64,000 nt of DNA from positions 159,614,013-159,678,012 of the forward strand of contig OY856188.1 in assembly GCA_963693315.1 (NCBI GenBank), given 5' to 3'. Shown one piece after another: positions 38,417 to 50,730 of the stretch (position 1 is its first letter; each line of letters starts with the position of its first letter). The translations under genes and the position numbers were made by a program. Source of the DNA: Diogma glabrata. Its lineage: Eukaryota > Arthropoda > Insecta > Diptera > Cylindrotomidae. The notes under the pieces were generated by a model that saw nothing but the letters and a program-made list of their open reading frames with translations, did not search any database and was not told the DNA's origin.

Positions 38417-40700
38417 GGACACACAGTTGCAACGTGTTTTATGGTTTCTTGTGGGGCGCCGCAGTCACACTAAGGCGACTCTGAAATGCCCCACTTGTAG
38501 AAAGAATCAGCACAACGTCCATGATTCGTTCTTATTCGGTTTAATGTAGTCCAGGTATGACGTGGCAGATCGAAACCAGGTTGGATAGAAGTCGGGTTAG
38601 TAATAGAAAGACTAGTGTTGTAATGATGCCAAGAAGTGTCCCAGGCATCCAAGATATTAAAATTAGTGTGGTCACCGTAATATTCGTGCAAGGGTAACGT
38701 AATGTTGTTGGTTACCTTTTTATGTTCACGCATGAGAGCATGTGAGCGTCTGAGTTCAGGTGGAGCGATATTTCTTAACACAGGGAGCCAAGGTAAAGAG
38801 GTGGATCTGATAGTACCACTTATAGTACGCATCGTGGCATGCAGCTGGCAGTCAACTTTTTGAGTATGTGTGCTATTCAACCAGACTGGTGCGCCATACT
38901 CAGCCACTGTGTAAACCAGACTTAGAGCAGTTGTGCGTAGGGTAGCTGGAGTAGCACCCCATGTCGAGCCTGCCAGTTTGTGCAATATATTGTTTCTCGT
39001 TTTCAGTTTTTTGGCGTATTTTCTAGGTGGAGTTTAAAAGAAAGAGTTCTATCGAGAATAATGCCCAGGTACTTTGGCTGTTGATTGTATTTAATGACAG
39101 TGCCGTTAAATAACAATGATAGTTCGTGTTTTGCCAGTTTGTTGTTTAGGTGGAAACAGGAGCTCTCGGTTTTACTTAGATTGGGAAATAAACTCCACGT
39201 TCGAAAATAGTCATTCATTATCGCTAGGTCATTTGAGAGCAAATCCTCCAAGACACCCATGTCTTTGTTTTGAGTGGCCACGGTCCAATCATCAACGTAA
39301 CCAAATTTCTTTGATGTTGTGTCAGGAATGTCATGAATGTACAGATTAAAAAGTAATGGCGCCAGGACGGAACCCTGTGGCAAACCATGTTAAGCATTTT
39401 AGGCCTACTACAGGAACTATTTAGATGAACTTTGAATACACGATTACTCAGCACGTTGTTAATCAAACTCGAGATGGTGCTACAAGGTATTGCATTGAAC
39501 AGCTTATATATAATCCCAATTTGCCAGACCGTATCATATGCTGCAGTAAGATCGATGAATACTGCGCCTGTTTTTAGTTGTTTTTGATACCCAGCTTCGA
39601 TATAGGATGTTAAAGCGAGCAGTTGGTCAGTGCAACTGCGATTGGGACGAAAACCAGCTTGTTCGACTGGAATCTGGTCATTCAATATCAGTGCGATACG
39701 ATTGTATATGAGCCGTTCTAGCAATTTATAGCAGGTGCTCAAAAGGGCAATCGGGCGATAGCTCCCTGGTTCATTGGATGGTTTACCTGGCTTAAGTTTC
39801 GCTATCACTTTCGTTGTCTTAAAATGTTTTGGTAGATTGCCGGTTTCTAGGACATTCAAGAAAAATTTAGTTAGCCACTGTTTTACATTTTTCCAGCATT
39901 TTTAAGAAATTCTGGAAAAATGCCATCGTAGCCAGCTGATTTTCCGTTTTTTGTTTGGGACAGAGCTGATTCTAGTTCTTCGCTACTAAAAGAGTCCGCA
40001 TATTTCGATGCGGACGAGCAATTGCGCTTCATTTCTCTTAATTTGCGTTTAATTGTTCTCTTATGAAGGCGATTAATAGAAGAACGAGACATGTTTACTA
40101 TGTGATTTGCAATGTCCTCTGGATTTATTTCATTGTTAGCACGAGTAATTGAGTTTGAGCCACCCAGTTTCCGAAGGAGACTCCATGCTTCTCTGCTTGA
40201 ATGGGAAAAATCAATGTTTTCAACAGCGTTAATCCACTTTTGTTTTCTCGCAGCGTCCAGTGACTATATTAAGTCATCAGCCACGTCTGCCTCACCACTA
40301 CTTAGGTACTCCTCATATAATTTATCGCTCTCTCTACTCCAGCCAGGAATATGTTCTTCACGAAAGCCTCTTGGGATGCATTTCTTTGCAGTTGAGAGGC
40401 TCCAACAAATCTATCGTAATTTTTAGGAATGGGTTGGATCCAGCGAATCACTGCATCCAACTCCAACTTATACTTAGCCCAGTCAGCTTTGTTAAAATTC
40501 CATCTAGGTTGAGGAGTAGAGTTAACGAGTGGAATTTGGATTCCTACCTCAAGAATTACTGGACGATGTTGAGAGCATGGAAAACCTTGTAAGACAGCCC
40601 TAGATATTGGAATAGGGTTACGTTGTTCGTTTTTTGTGGAAAAACAGAGGTCGGGATTGTAATCGCTTCGCCATCTTGCAGGTCTAAAGGTTTGCAGGTC
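38307..40700 (-). pseudogene. LINE ORF2 relic: linker, reverse transcriptase and C-terminal region
   Basis: From 40700 downward, broken frames give a linker with RHKR/REM-type basic stretches. The RT follows: KHFKTTKVIAKLKPGKPSN, SYRPIALLSTCYKLLERLI, EQAGFRPNRSCTDQLLAL, VFIDLTAAYDTVW, then after a shift near 39385 PQGSVLAPLLFNLYIHDIP and FGYVDDWTVA. A C-terminal region follows, ending with a Cys-rich stretch (KWGISESP and CDCGAPQET). At least three frameshifts separate the pieces. The clade is not assigned; the AYDTVW form suggests a Jockey/RTE-X-like lineage. Confidence 0.8.
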
Positions 40701-40710
40701 TTTCGCATCT

Positions 40711-40999
40711 GTAGCCGATTGGGAACCAATTTGTTACGTCATCAAAAAATTTGTAGCCCCCTCCAATTTTGAAAAATTCAAGAAACCGTTATCTTATTTT
40801 TAAGCTAGCGGTTTTTCAAATATCTCACGTTCTATCCATCTTACATTTCTGAATACATCGAAAATTGTAGCCAATTTGGAACCAATTTGTTACGTTATCA
40901 ACAAAACAGAGAGCGTGCTTAAGACTGCACGGCAGAAGTGAAAACTTAATTAGCAATCGCAATCAATTGATATCGTATTAGTAGTATTTGGATCGTATT
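40711..40999. repeat. Left inverted arm (satellite plus unique sequence)
   Basis: Satellite units followed by GAGAGCGTGCTTAAGACTGC and CAATTGATATCGTATTAGTA recur in inverted orientation at 45115-45761. The intervening 4.1 kb contains the 5S-headed LINE. Confidence 0.9.
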
Positions 41000-41028
41000 T
41001 TTTTTTTTTTTTTTTCCCTTATCTCCAT

Positions 41029-43976
41029 TTAGGAGCATAGGGCGTCTACTAGACTGGACCATCTAACTCTGTTGGGGGCAATCGCTTTCAGTTCACCCCA
41101 TGTCTTGCCAATTTGTTTTGCTTCAGCTAGCACCGTTTTCTTCCATGTCATGGGTGGTCTTCCAACTCTCCTTTTACCTTGTGGATTCCACTCTAGGGAC
41201 ATCCTTGTTATATCTTCGACTGATTTTCTCAGTGTATGTCCTATCCATCTCCATTTTCTTTGTTTTATCTCGGTCTCAATGTCTAGCTGCTCTGTCTGCC
41301 GTAGAAGTTCCTGGTTACTGATGGTGTTTGGCCAGAAGCATTTGATCAGTCTTCTCAGGCATTTGTTCACAAACACCTGTAGTTTATTTGTGATCTTTCT
41401 TGTTTGTTTCCACGTTTCACACCCAAACAGCAGTACTGACTTGACACATGCATTGAACATTCGTAGCTTTGTCTTTCTTGACAGGACGGATGCATTCCAG
41501 ATCTTGTGAAGCATATTGAACGTATTTCTGGCTTTGTTAATACGCTGACTGATATCTTCTTCAGTCCCGCCTGTTTTTGCTACAGTACAACCAAGGCACA
41601 CAAATTTGTCGACTTCATCCACTTGTGCATTGTTGATGGTAATTGGTGTTATCGTTTTGGTGTTCAATCTCATAGCCTTTGTTTTTCTGATATTAATGTT
41701 GAGACCGACTTCATGTGCAAGGGTTGATAGCTTCTGTATTTTCTGCTGCATGTCCGTATGTGTGTGTGCAAGTAGACAGATGTCATCTGCGTAGTCTAGA
41801 TCATTGAGCCGTCTTGTTGTATTCCATTGGATTCCTTTTGGACTTGCATCATCGAGCTTTCTCATGATACTATCTAGTACTATTAGGAATAGTAGCGGGG
41901 ATAGTACACAGCCTTGTCTCACTCCTCGGTGGTTGTAGTATTCATTACTTTGCTGTCCTTTGTATTGTATTCTGTTTGCAGCATCCCGGTACATTTCTTT
42001 GATTAGATCAACTATTTTCTTCGGGATGCCCATTTCACAAAGTGTCTTCCATATCGCGCTCCTGTTGATTGAGTCGAAGGCGCGTTCGAAGTCCACGAAG
42101 AGGAGATACAATGGTGAATTCCATTCATTTGATTGCTAGATGATGATACGGATTGTGTTGATATGATCGGTACAGCTTCTTCCTGGCCTAAAGCCGGCTT
42201 GTTCATTTCTTAGTTTCATGTTAATTGATGGAGATATTCTTTCGAGAATGATCATTGCTAGTATTTTATTGTGTTGAGCAGAGATATACCTCTCCTATTT
42301 TTGCATTCTCTTAGATCACCTTTCTTTGGGATTGTTATGGTTAAACCTTCTTTCCATTTGGTTGGCATTTTACCTTCGTTCCATACATCAGCTAATAGTG
42401 GTGTTAGAGCTTCTGCTGTTATGTTTACATCTGCTTTGAGTAATTCTGCTGATATATTATCTGTAGCAGATTTGTTGTTCTTGAGTTTCTGTATGGCATC
42501 TCTAACTTCCCGTTCCGTTGGTGGATGGGTGCTGATAGTTTCGTTATAGTTGTCATCCGGAGACTGCAAGTTATTTTCTTGTTGGTGGCAGTTGTCTTCG
42601 AAGTATTCTTTCCATCTATTTAGCTGTTGTTCATGTGTTGTGAGGGTTTGACCAGATTCATCCTTTATTGGTGGAGTGTTTGTATATTTGCTGGTGACCT
42701 TTCTCAAGCATTTGTGTAGTGTGCGCATATTTCTATTAGCTGCTGCTGTTTCCGCAGTCTTGAGAATGCTTTCTGTATATCTTCTGCGATCATTCCTTGC
42801 CATCTTTTTAACTTCTTTTGCTGTACTTTCATATTTGTTGCGGATCTCGGTTGTGTTCTGGTGACACAACTGCAACTTGAGCTGTCGACGCTCTTCAATT
42901 TTCTTCCATGTATCATCGCTTATCCATGGTTTCCGTGATTTGTCTTGGTAGCCTAGCACATCTGTAGCAGTTTTGACGTAAGCTTCTTTAACTTGTTCGC
43001 ATTTTTCATCAATGCTGGTGGTTTCGTTGTTTGGTAGATTGAGCTGGAGCGACTCTTTGAAGATGTTATTTGTATTTTTGTCGCTCAATCTATTGATGTT
43101 AAATTTCCTCTGACATGACTTGTTGTTTTGTTTTACAGCGGCTGGTTTAATTTTGAATGTTGCAATTACCAGTTGATGGTCGCTGTGTATGTCTGCTCCT
43201 CGCTTTGCTCTGACGTCTTGTAGTGAGGATAGAAACTTCTTATTCACCAGTACGTGATCAATTTGATTCTTGGTTCTTCCATTTGGTGATGTCCAAGTGT
43301 ATTTGTGTATGTTCTTGTGTGGGAACTTGCTGCCTCCTATGAATAGTTGATTTGTGACACAACAATCGATGAGCCTTTCTCCATTATTGTTACGTGTTGA
43401 TTCTAGTGCATGTTTGCCCATGACTGATTCCATTCCGGTGTTGTCGGTTCCAATTTTCGCATTGAAATCCCCTTGTATTATTTTGATGTCATTTCGGTGT
43501 GCACTAGCCAGCGTTGCTTGGAGCTGTTCGTAGAATTCATCTTTTGTCGCATCATCAGCTTCTTCGGTAGGTGCATAGCACTGTATGATCGTTGTGTTTC
43601 TAATTTTCGATTGGAATCTTGCTGTTATTATTCTGCTACTGATTGGTTTCCATTCGAGAAGTGCTTTCTTTACGTTAGGTGTTATTAATATTGCTACGCC
43701 TTGTTCATGTGTGTTGGATTTACCAGAGAACATCATGTAATTTCCTTCCCTTGTTGTTAGCTCTCCGCTGTTTTTCCATCTTACTTCACTGAGTCCTAGT
43801 ATCTCGATGTTATATTCTTTCATTACTTTCTCAACTTGTGCTAACCGCGATGTTTCTATCAGAGTTCTGACATTCCAGTTTCCTACTCGTGTCCGGGTAC
43901 GATAGCTAAGGGTCGATATTTTATTATTCCGGTTTGTTTTGCTTTGTTTATTTCTAGTATGCGTTTCTTTAATCAT
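41029..43976 (-). pseudogene. LINE endonuclease-reverse transcriptase ORF, lightly broken
   Basis: From 43976 the 572-codon frame starts with a basic N-terminus and an APE endonuclease: VGNWNVRTLIETSRLAQVE, EILGLSEVRWKNSGE, IIQGDFNAKIGTDN and DIHSDHQLVIATF. A linker leads to GLTITIPKKGDLRECKN, the first RT motif. A shift near 42260 and a TAG at 42136-42138 separate this from the RT body. The RT body has NEQAGFRPGRSCTDHINTI, LFVDFERAFDSINR, RQGCVLSPLLFLIVLD and NDLDYADDICLLAHT, with an intact YADD box. The C-terminal region (RWRWIGHTLRK) ends SSLVDALCS. Without those two changes it would be about 980 codons. The style resembles RTE-like endonuclease-RT proteins. Confidence 0.85.
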
Positions 43977-44130
43977 TTGAATTTCGGATTCTCCTTTCGG
44001 ATTAACGGGTGATTGGGCTATCGAATCCTAGCCAGTTTCCAGGGCTGCTAGATAAGGTATACTGGCATACCGTGGGCGAGATATTCCAGCTTCAATGTGA
44101 TTCAATCATATTTCCATATTTTTTCTGGTG

Positions 44131-44201
44131 AAGTTCCCAAGCGGTCACCCGTTTAAGTTCGCACCCTTCCCAGTGTTGCTTAACTTCCTTGTAAGTGATG
44201 T
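44131..44201 (-). other. 5S rRNA-derived sequence (Pol III internal promoter-like)
   Basis: The minus strand reads GGAAGTTAAGCAACACTGGG, a diverged spacer, then GGGTGACCGCTTGGGAAC. These correspond to the box A/intermediate and box C regions of eukaryotic 5S rRNA. The 5' third of 5S is not recognisable. It lies about 150 nt before the LINE ORF in the same orientation. It is not a functional 5S gene. Confidence 0.75.
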
Positions 44202-44313
44202 TGTTGACTTATCCACTTCTCCATCTCGCCCACGTGTCTGGCAGGTGGTTACCACGATAGTAAGTGTCTGGCAATGGGTGACGTGACTTCTAATACTATC
44301 CCGAAGAATATGT

Positions 44314-44565
44314 AAAAAATTTATCTTTTATACACTTTCACGAAACTTTAGAGGCCCCTGTGTTACCTGCTCCCTGCCAAAGCCACCATGATCTAAACTT
44401 CATATGTCGCTTTTCGTTCCGATCTGAGTAGGGGGTATGCGCAGAGAAACTTTCAGCTTTTATAAAATAACGAAGGTCTAGCCGTCGCGGGCTCTTAGTC
44501 TAGACTAACAAAGGATAACAAAGGGGCCTCCAAAGTTTCATGAAAGTATAAAGGATAATTTTTGA
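44314..44565. repeat. Small inverted-repeat element (MITE-like)
   Basis: Arms of about 50 bp, containing GAAACTTTAGAGGCCCCTG and its diverged complement near 44525, flank a 150-bp centre. No target duplication is clear. Confidence 0.55.
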
Positions 44566-45114
44566 AGTGAAAACTTCTTTAGGCGCACCACACACAGATT
44601 TTTCCGTAGGTAGTAAGTTAGTCTGATCCGTCATGCTTTAAATTGGAATTTGGAATTGGAAAGTATTGGAATTTTATCATCTTCACTAAATATGTTGTCG
44701 GTTTGCAATTGTATGTATTACGTGTTTCTAAAATTAAGTGAAGACTTAATACTTGTAACTTGATAAAATCGATTATATCGATTTAAAGCTCACAATTACG
44801 AGACGGAAATCGCATAAATTCTTTACAAAGAAGCATAGCTTATCTATGATTAAACATGAATGGCAATCATGATAAATAAAATAATTAAAAACGGTGGCAC
44901 TTAGCCGATAGTGATTTGCAAACGGCAAGAATGCGCATAAATAAAAATGGATTTGCTTAGCTTTCCGCTAATCCATGGGTGTGACAACCACGCGTACTTT
45001 AGTCCCTGCTATTGGCATATGAGTGCTATTTTGAATTTTATTTGGTTTACATTGTGAGGTTAGTTTGTGTAGTTAGCGGTTTATCGTTCTGTCTTGTTTC
45101 TAGTTTATTCTACT
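44566..45114. other. No gene recognised
   Basis: This mixed-composition sequence lies between the LINE head and the right inverted arm. It may be further 5' LINE leader or the loop of the inverted duplication. Confidence 0.35.
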
Positions 45115-45761
45115 AATACGATCCAAATACTACTAATACGATATCAATTGATTGCGATTGCTAATGAAGTTTTCACTTCTGCCGTGCGGTCTTAAGCACG
45201 CTCTCTGTTTTGTTGATAACGTAACGAATTGGTTCCAAATTGACTACAATTTTTGATGTATTCAGAAATGTTAGATGGATAGAACGTGAGATATTTGAAA
45301 AACCGCTAGCTTAAAAATAAGATAACGGTTTAATATAATTAACACTGTTTGCCGTTGGTACTTGGCGTAAGTTTTCAAATAACATAATGTCAATCTCTTG
45401 TTACTTTACGCAAATAACTTATTTAATAAGTTTAATAAAAAATTAAAGAAAACAAAGCTTTTTTTTATATTTTTTTAATTTTACTGTTACTCTATATATA
45501 TTTCAGCTTGTTAGGCCATCCTTAGGATTACTCCAGAAGATGGCCTAACAAGCTGAAATATATATAGAGTAACAGTAAAATTAAAAAAATATAAAAAAAA
45601 GCTTTGTTTTCTTTAATTTTTTATTAAACTTATTAAATAAGTTATTTGCGTAAAGTAACAAGAGATTGACATTATGCTAGATAACGGTTTCTTGAATTTT
45701 TCAAAATTGGAGGGGGCTACAAATCTTTTGATGACGTAACAAATTGGTTCCCAATCGGCTA
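45115..45761. repeat. Right inverted arm (satellite reversed)
   Basis: This is the reverse complement of 40711-40999, interrupted by a 348-bp hairpin element at 45332-45679. From here to about 45975 the 159-bp satellite is in the orientation opposite to that at 30.9-40.9 kb. Confidence 0.88.
45332..45679. mobile_element. 348-bp near-perfect hairpin insertion with 11-bp target duplication
   Basis: GATAACGGTTT occurs at 45321-45331 and 45680-45690. The inserted segment contains two 138-nt arms (45383-45520 and 45539-45676) that are exact or nearly exact inverted copies around an 18-nt loop. The left arm of the larger inverted repeat (near 40785) contains the same satellite sequence without the insertion, which confirms the empty site. 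There is no ORF. Confidence 0.85.
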
Positions 45762-45976
45762 CAAATTTTGATGTATTCAGAATTAAAGTTAGATGAATAG
45801 AACTTGAGGTATTTGGAAAACCGCATTTAACTATAATATATATATATATAAGATAACGGATTTCTGAAATTTTAAAAATTGGCAGGGGTTAAAAATTTTT
45901 TGATGACGTAAAAAATTGGTTCCACATTGGCTACAAATTTTGATGTATTCAGAAATAAAGTAAGATGAATATTACG
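45762..45976. repeat. Reversed satellite continuation
   Basis: Diverged satellite units in inverted orientation run up to the BEL LTR boundary, with a short TA run at 45835-45852. Confidence 0.8.
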
Positions 45977-46576
45977 TGATTAATATCAGCTGCACTCGTT
46001 GATTGCGTATCCACAATTTATCTTGACGAGTCCAGTTGTACTATTTTGTATTTGTTGAGTTTTACCGCCTTTTATGTTTGTACAAACAAATTACCAAATT
46101 ATTCCAAAAATGATGCGTTTCCTATTTCACAGCAGAGGTTCAATTATTATATTCAGATGAGATGAGAATGTCCGGGTGTAATTTCCAAAAATCGTTATTA
46201 AATAAAAACAATAAAATAATATTCAAATATTGTTTTATTTTAACAAAATCACAGCTAATTAATATTTTTCACCGTTCACAGGAAAGTTCAAATATAAAGT
46301 GAAAATGACTATGCAAGTTTTTAATCAAAACTTTTAATAATTAATCGAAGCCTTTCTTAATATTTCCAAATATAAATTAAATTTCCTTACATCTATTGTA
46401 AAAAAGGTGAATTTTACTAATTTAATATGATCGAAAGGTTTTGACCTAAGCTAATTGATTATTCTATGATTTGTTGATTTTAATTAGATTCACTAAATCT
46501 ATATTCTGATAGATGAACTAATATTTTTCTATATTAAATTATTGTTTTTTAATTAGTTGTTTAGGTATTGTCGTCA
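45977..46576 (-). repeat. Putative BEL/Pao 3' LTR
   Basis: On the minus strand, a purine-rich tract (GAGGCGGAGTA) follows the pol stop. A 600-bp TG...CA interval (TGACGACAATACC to GATATTAATCA) then ends next to satellite sequence. The partner LTR is not in the window, so the boundaries are inferred. Confidence 0.5.
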
Positions 46577-46603
46577 TACTCCGCCTCGTTAACGACTTAG
46601 TCG

Positions 46604-49600
46604 TTAACCATCATCCTGTTGTGGTAGTTTGCAGATTTTAACGATTGGGCGTTTTAATATATTTTTGGACGTCTTTACAGTGACAACTCTAACATTGCCT
46701 TGATCATCTGGATGCAACTCTATGATCTTCCCAAGCATCCATTTGTATGATGGTAAGTTGTCTTCTTTAATTAACACCACGTCTCCATTTTTAAAATTAG
46801 GTTGTAATTCACGCCATTTGTTTCTTTGTTGTAGATTATGGAAATACTCCACACTGAATTTTTTCCAGAAGGATTGAACACGCTGTTGAACATTTTGCCA
46901 CCTAGAAAGCCTGCTGGTCGGTGTATTTTCACTAATGTTTTCTTCTGGAATATAAAAATTTCCTGAGCCAATCAAGAAATGTGCTGGTGTTAAAACATCA
47001 ATAGAAGCATCATCATCAGCTGTCGTGTAGAGTGGCCTTGAATTTAAAATGGCTTCAATTTGAGTAAGCATAGTTGTCATCTCTTCGAACGTTAGGTGAG
47101 TATTTGAGGAATATTTGAGTAAATGTGACTTCACTGACTTCACAGCTGCTTCCCACAAACCCCCAAAATGTGGAGATACAGGTGGAATAAAGTGCCACTG
47201 TATCTGATCCTGTGCTAAGAACTCTGCAATTAGAGAATTGTGATTAATATTGCTAATTTTTTCAAAAATTTCGCCTAGTTTTCGACGTGCTCCAATGAAG
47301 TTAGATCCATTGTCACTGTAGATATGTGCGGGAGCACCTCGCCTTGAGATAAATCGTTTTAAGGATGCTATAAACGCATCTGTAGATAGATCAGTAACGG
47401 CTTCAATGTGTACAGCTCTGGTCACCATACAAACAAAGAGTGCAATATACCCCTTGATAAACTTGGCACCTCTTCCCTTTTTTGTAGCAATCTCAATTGG
47501 ACCCGCATAATCTACACCACAAGATGAGAATGGTCTTGTAGCTTTCAATCTTGCTAATGGCAGATCTCCCATTAGTTGCTTAGATGTTTTGGCGTTCTTT
47601 CTGAAGCAGACCACACATTTGTTCACTATATTTCTGACACTGCTTCTGCCTCCTACTATCCAGAATTGCTGCCTTATCAGATGAAATGTTAGAGTCAAAC
47701 CAGGATGAAGATTTTTCTTGTGCACATGTATTGCAATCATTCGACTTAATGCATGACCCTTTGGTAAAACCATTGGATGTTTATAATCATATTGGCAGTC
47801 CAGATGTTTCAATCTGCCACCGACTCTTAACATCCCTTCTGCATCTATAAATGGTGCCAATGCTACAATGCTGCTGTTTTTTCTAATATTCACCTCTCTT
47901 TGAAGGCAATCAACCTCATCGGCAAACGCTTCTCTCTGTACATATTTGATGATTATGAGGTTGGCCTTCCGAAGTTCAATCACCGTAAGAGAACCCGAGC
48001 TTCTATTCAACTTGTCATTTCTCATATTATTTATAAATCTTAAAACGTAAGCAAAAATTCTTTTCAGTTTATTATAGGAAGATATCTTTTGAATTAATGT
48101 GCTGATTTGATCTTCCTTGCAATGGGTGTTGGAAACTAAAAGCTTGGTTATTTTTCTTTCTTCTTTCAAATATTCTGGATTCACAGCAAAATCATCCTCT
48201 TTTGCAGAAGTCGATTGGTAATTTTTTAACCATGCTGGGCCATGCCACCAGAGATCTAGTTTGATTAATTGAGACTGCAAAATCCCACGAGATGCGCAAT
48301 CTGCAGGATTGTGTTCAGATCGTACATGATTCCAGAATTTTCTCGGTATCTGATTGATGATTTCAGCCGTACGATTAGCAACGTAGGTTTTCCACCTGAC
48401 TGGATGACTCGACAACCACGATAGTACAATTGTAGAGTCCGTCCAGGCAAAACATTCCACTGGCATCTTCACTGTTTCTTGCACAAGACGCATAAGTTTT
48501 GTGAGTAAATGAGCACTACATAGTTCAAGTCGTGGTAAGGACACCTGCTTGATTGGAGCCACCTTTGTTTTAGCTGCCATTAAGTTAACTGAGACAACAC
48601 CATTATTGTCTACCGCTCTACAATATACCACCGCACTATACGCACTTTCGCTGGCATCGGAGAAACCATGTAATTCCATTTTACCGTCTTGTGGAATGTA
48701 TCTTTTGAGCTTTATTTTTTCTAAATCTTTCAACTCAACACGGATTTTGTTGTATATTTCTGATATTTCCGCTGGCAGATGATCATCCCATCCCAATTTG
48801 TGTAGCCAAAGCCTTTGAAATACTATTTTCATTAAAATGATCGAAGGAGATAACCAACCCAGCGGATCAAAGACCCTTGAATACTCGGAAATAACTTGAC
48901 GTTTGGTGGGCTCATTACTCTCCTTCAAATCGAGTTTAAAGGTAAAAGTATCTTCTGCTGCGTTCCACTGTAGACCTAATATTTTTGATTCTTCTGAATT
49001 ATTGAACAAAGTGGTTTGTTGTGTCTCTCCATTCACTGTGAGTTCAGGCACATTTGATTTCCATTTTCTTAGATTAAAACCACCGCTTATTAACAAATCA
49101 TTCATTTCTCTTTTTAGTTTCGTCGCTTCTTCAATGTTATCAGCACCAGAGATAAAATCATCAACGTAAAAATCATTTATAAGATGATCAATAATATTTG
49201 GATGACTATCTTGATTATCATATGCTAGCTGATGAATACTTCTAATAGCTAAAAATGCCGAACTAGATAAACCAAAGGTAACTGTATTTAGTTTATAATG
49301 TTTAAGCTCATCAGCTATTTCGCTTCGCCATAAAATACGTTGAAATTGACTATCACTTTCACAAACCAAAATTTGATTGTACATTTTCTCAATGTCGGCT
49401 GCTAATGCAATTTTGTGCTTTCTGAATCTTAATAAGATTGACCATAAAGTGGGCTGAATAGTCGGACCGACTAACATCGTTTCATTTAGTGATATCCCAG
49501 AAGAAGATTTCGCTGATCCATCAAAAACTACTCTTAGTTTTGTCGTTTCGCTCGCTTGTTTTATCACACAATGATGAGGCAAATAAAAACACTTAGACTG

Positions 49601-50730
49601 CTCAATCATTTTATCAGCTTCAGAAACAGCTTCTAGGTATCCCCTACTTAGATATTCACTTATAAATCTAGCGTATTCATGTTTTAGTGATGGACTAGAT
49701 TGAAATTTCCTTTCTAACGCTAAAAATCTTCTTTTGGCAACGTTGATAGAGTTGCCAAGCTGAGCGGTATTATTTTTGAAGGGAATAGAGACGATGTAAC
49801 GACCCCTTTCATCTCGTTTGTGCGTCTTTTTATAATATTCTTCACACTCGACATCATCTTGACTCATAATCTGGACATTGGGAATTTCTTCTTGCTCAAA
49901 AAATTGTTTTAATGTTCTATCAATGTCTACATCTAAATGGAAATTTAAAGTACAATAACTTTCTTGGCTGCTGTCTGTTCTTACGACGTTTTCTTCACCG
50001 GTAACTCCAGCCGCAATCCAACCAAAAATGGTACGTTGTGCGACTATTGAATTATTTGAGTTAGTTAACTGCCCATCTTTGATAATGCTAAAAAATCTGT
50101 CAGCTCCTATCAGGATATCAACGGCAGATACTTGGTTATAAGATGGATCAGCTAGTTTTAAATCGTCCAAAAAACAACAGTCTTGGAGCTGGAAATTGAA
50201 ACTTGGTAATCTCGTTGGCAGCTGATTTATGATCAAAACATCAACTTGAATCGATTCCTCTGACGAATACAACGACTTAATATTTATTGATGTAATTCCT
50301 CTGGTGGTTACTTTTCCAGCTGTTAAACCTGTAACTGCAACATTTGCTTGAGATCTCGGTAAATTCAAACGCTGCGCACAAGCTTCTGTGATGAAAGAAG
50401 CTTGTGATCCGGAATCTAGCAGTAACCTGCATCTCTGAGAATTTCCAGATTTGTCAGCTACTAGAACTATAGCTGTTGGTAGCAAAGATTGAAATTTTGG
50501 TATGGCTGCTGCATTTGCTTGAACATCGGTTGAGCTAGATGGTTCCAAAGTATTATTCAATGCATTTGCGTTGAGAGTTGCATTGATCCGTGGATTATTA
50601 ACATCTTCTTCTGAGTGCAGAGTCAAATGATGCTTCCTGCGACATTTACCACATTTATATTTGGATCTACACACCACTGACTGGTGAGATGAAGATAAAC
50701 AATTGAAACAAAGTTTTTTCTCAACTACTA
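46604..50730 (-). CDS. BEL/Pao retrotransposon pol polyprotein (intact, gag truncated)
   Basis: The frame is open from the junction at 50730 to 46604 (1357 codons from the internal start at 50677). It opens with a Cys/His motif (LCFNCLSSSHQ, YKCGKCRRKHH). The aspartic protease is LLLDSGSQASFI (residue about 88). The Pao-type RT has DIEKMYNQILV and NDFYVDDFISG (about 505), and RNase H is at HGFSDASESAYSAVVY (about 672). The integrase has CGVDYAGPIEI, YSDNGSNFIG and HFGGLWEAAVKS (D about 1054, D about 1122, E about 1173). All key residues are present without stops. The upstream gag is separated by the EnSpm-like insertion and largely lost behind the gap at 58801. Confidence 0.92.

Larger units (their letters stand above)
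37925..40710 (-). mobile_element. LINE inserted in satellite, 5'-truncated
   Basis: Satellite sequence stops at about 37924 and resumes at 40711. Between them lies a minus-strand LINE truncated inside the endonuclease-to-RT linker at its 5' end. Its 3' end includes a 217-bp tandem duplication. Confidence 0.8.
41000..44210 (-). mobile_element. APE-type LINE with 5S rRNA-like head
   Basis: A T run at about 41000-41015 is the poly-A tail. It is followed, in minus orientation from the far end, by a 5S-like block (44131-44201), a 5' leader, the endonuclease ORF and the RT ORF. The element is nearly full length, broken only by one shift and one stop. Confidence 0.8.

Noticed and set aside
41072..43688. 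Many plus-strand frames over the LINE at 41.0-44.0 kb
   Set aside because: They are antisense shadows of the endonuclease-RT frame, which contains all expected motifs.
44131..44201. A functional 5S rRNA gene
   Set aside because: Only the middle and 3' promoter-like parts match; the 5' third is missing and the intervening sequence is diverged.
46771..49169. Short frames overlapping the BEL pol region
   Set aside because: They are alternative-frame shadows of the intact 1357-codon pol.
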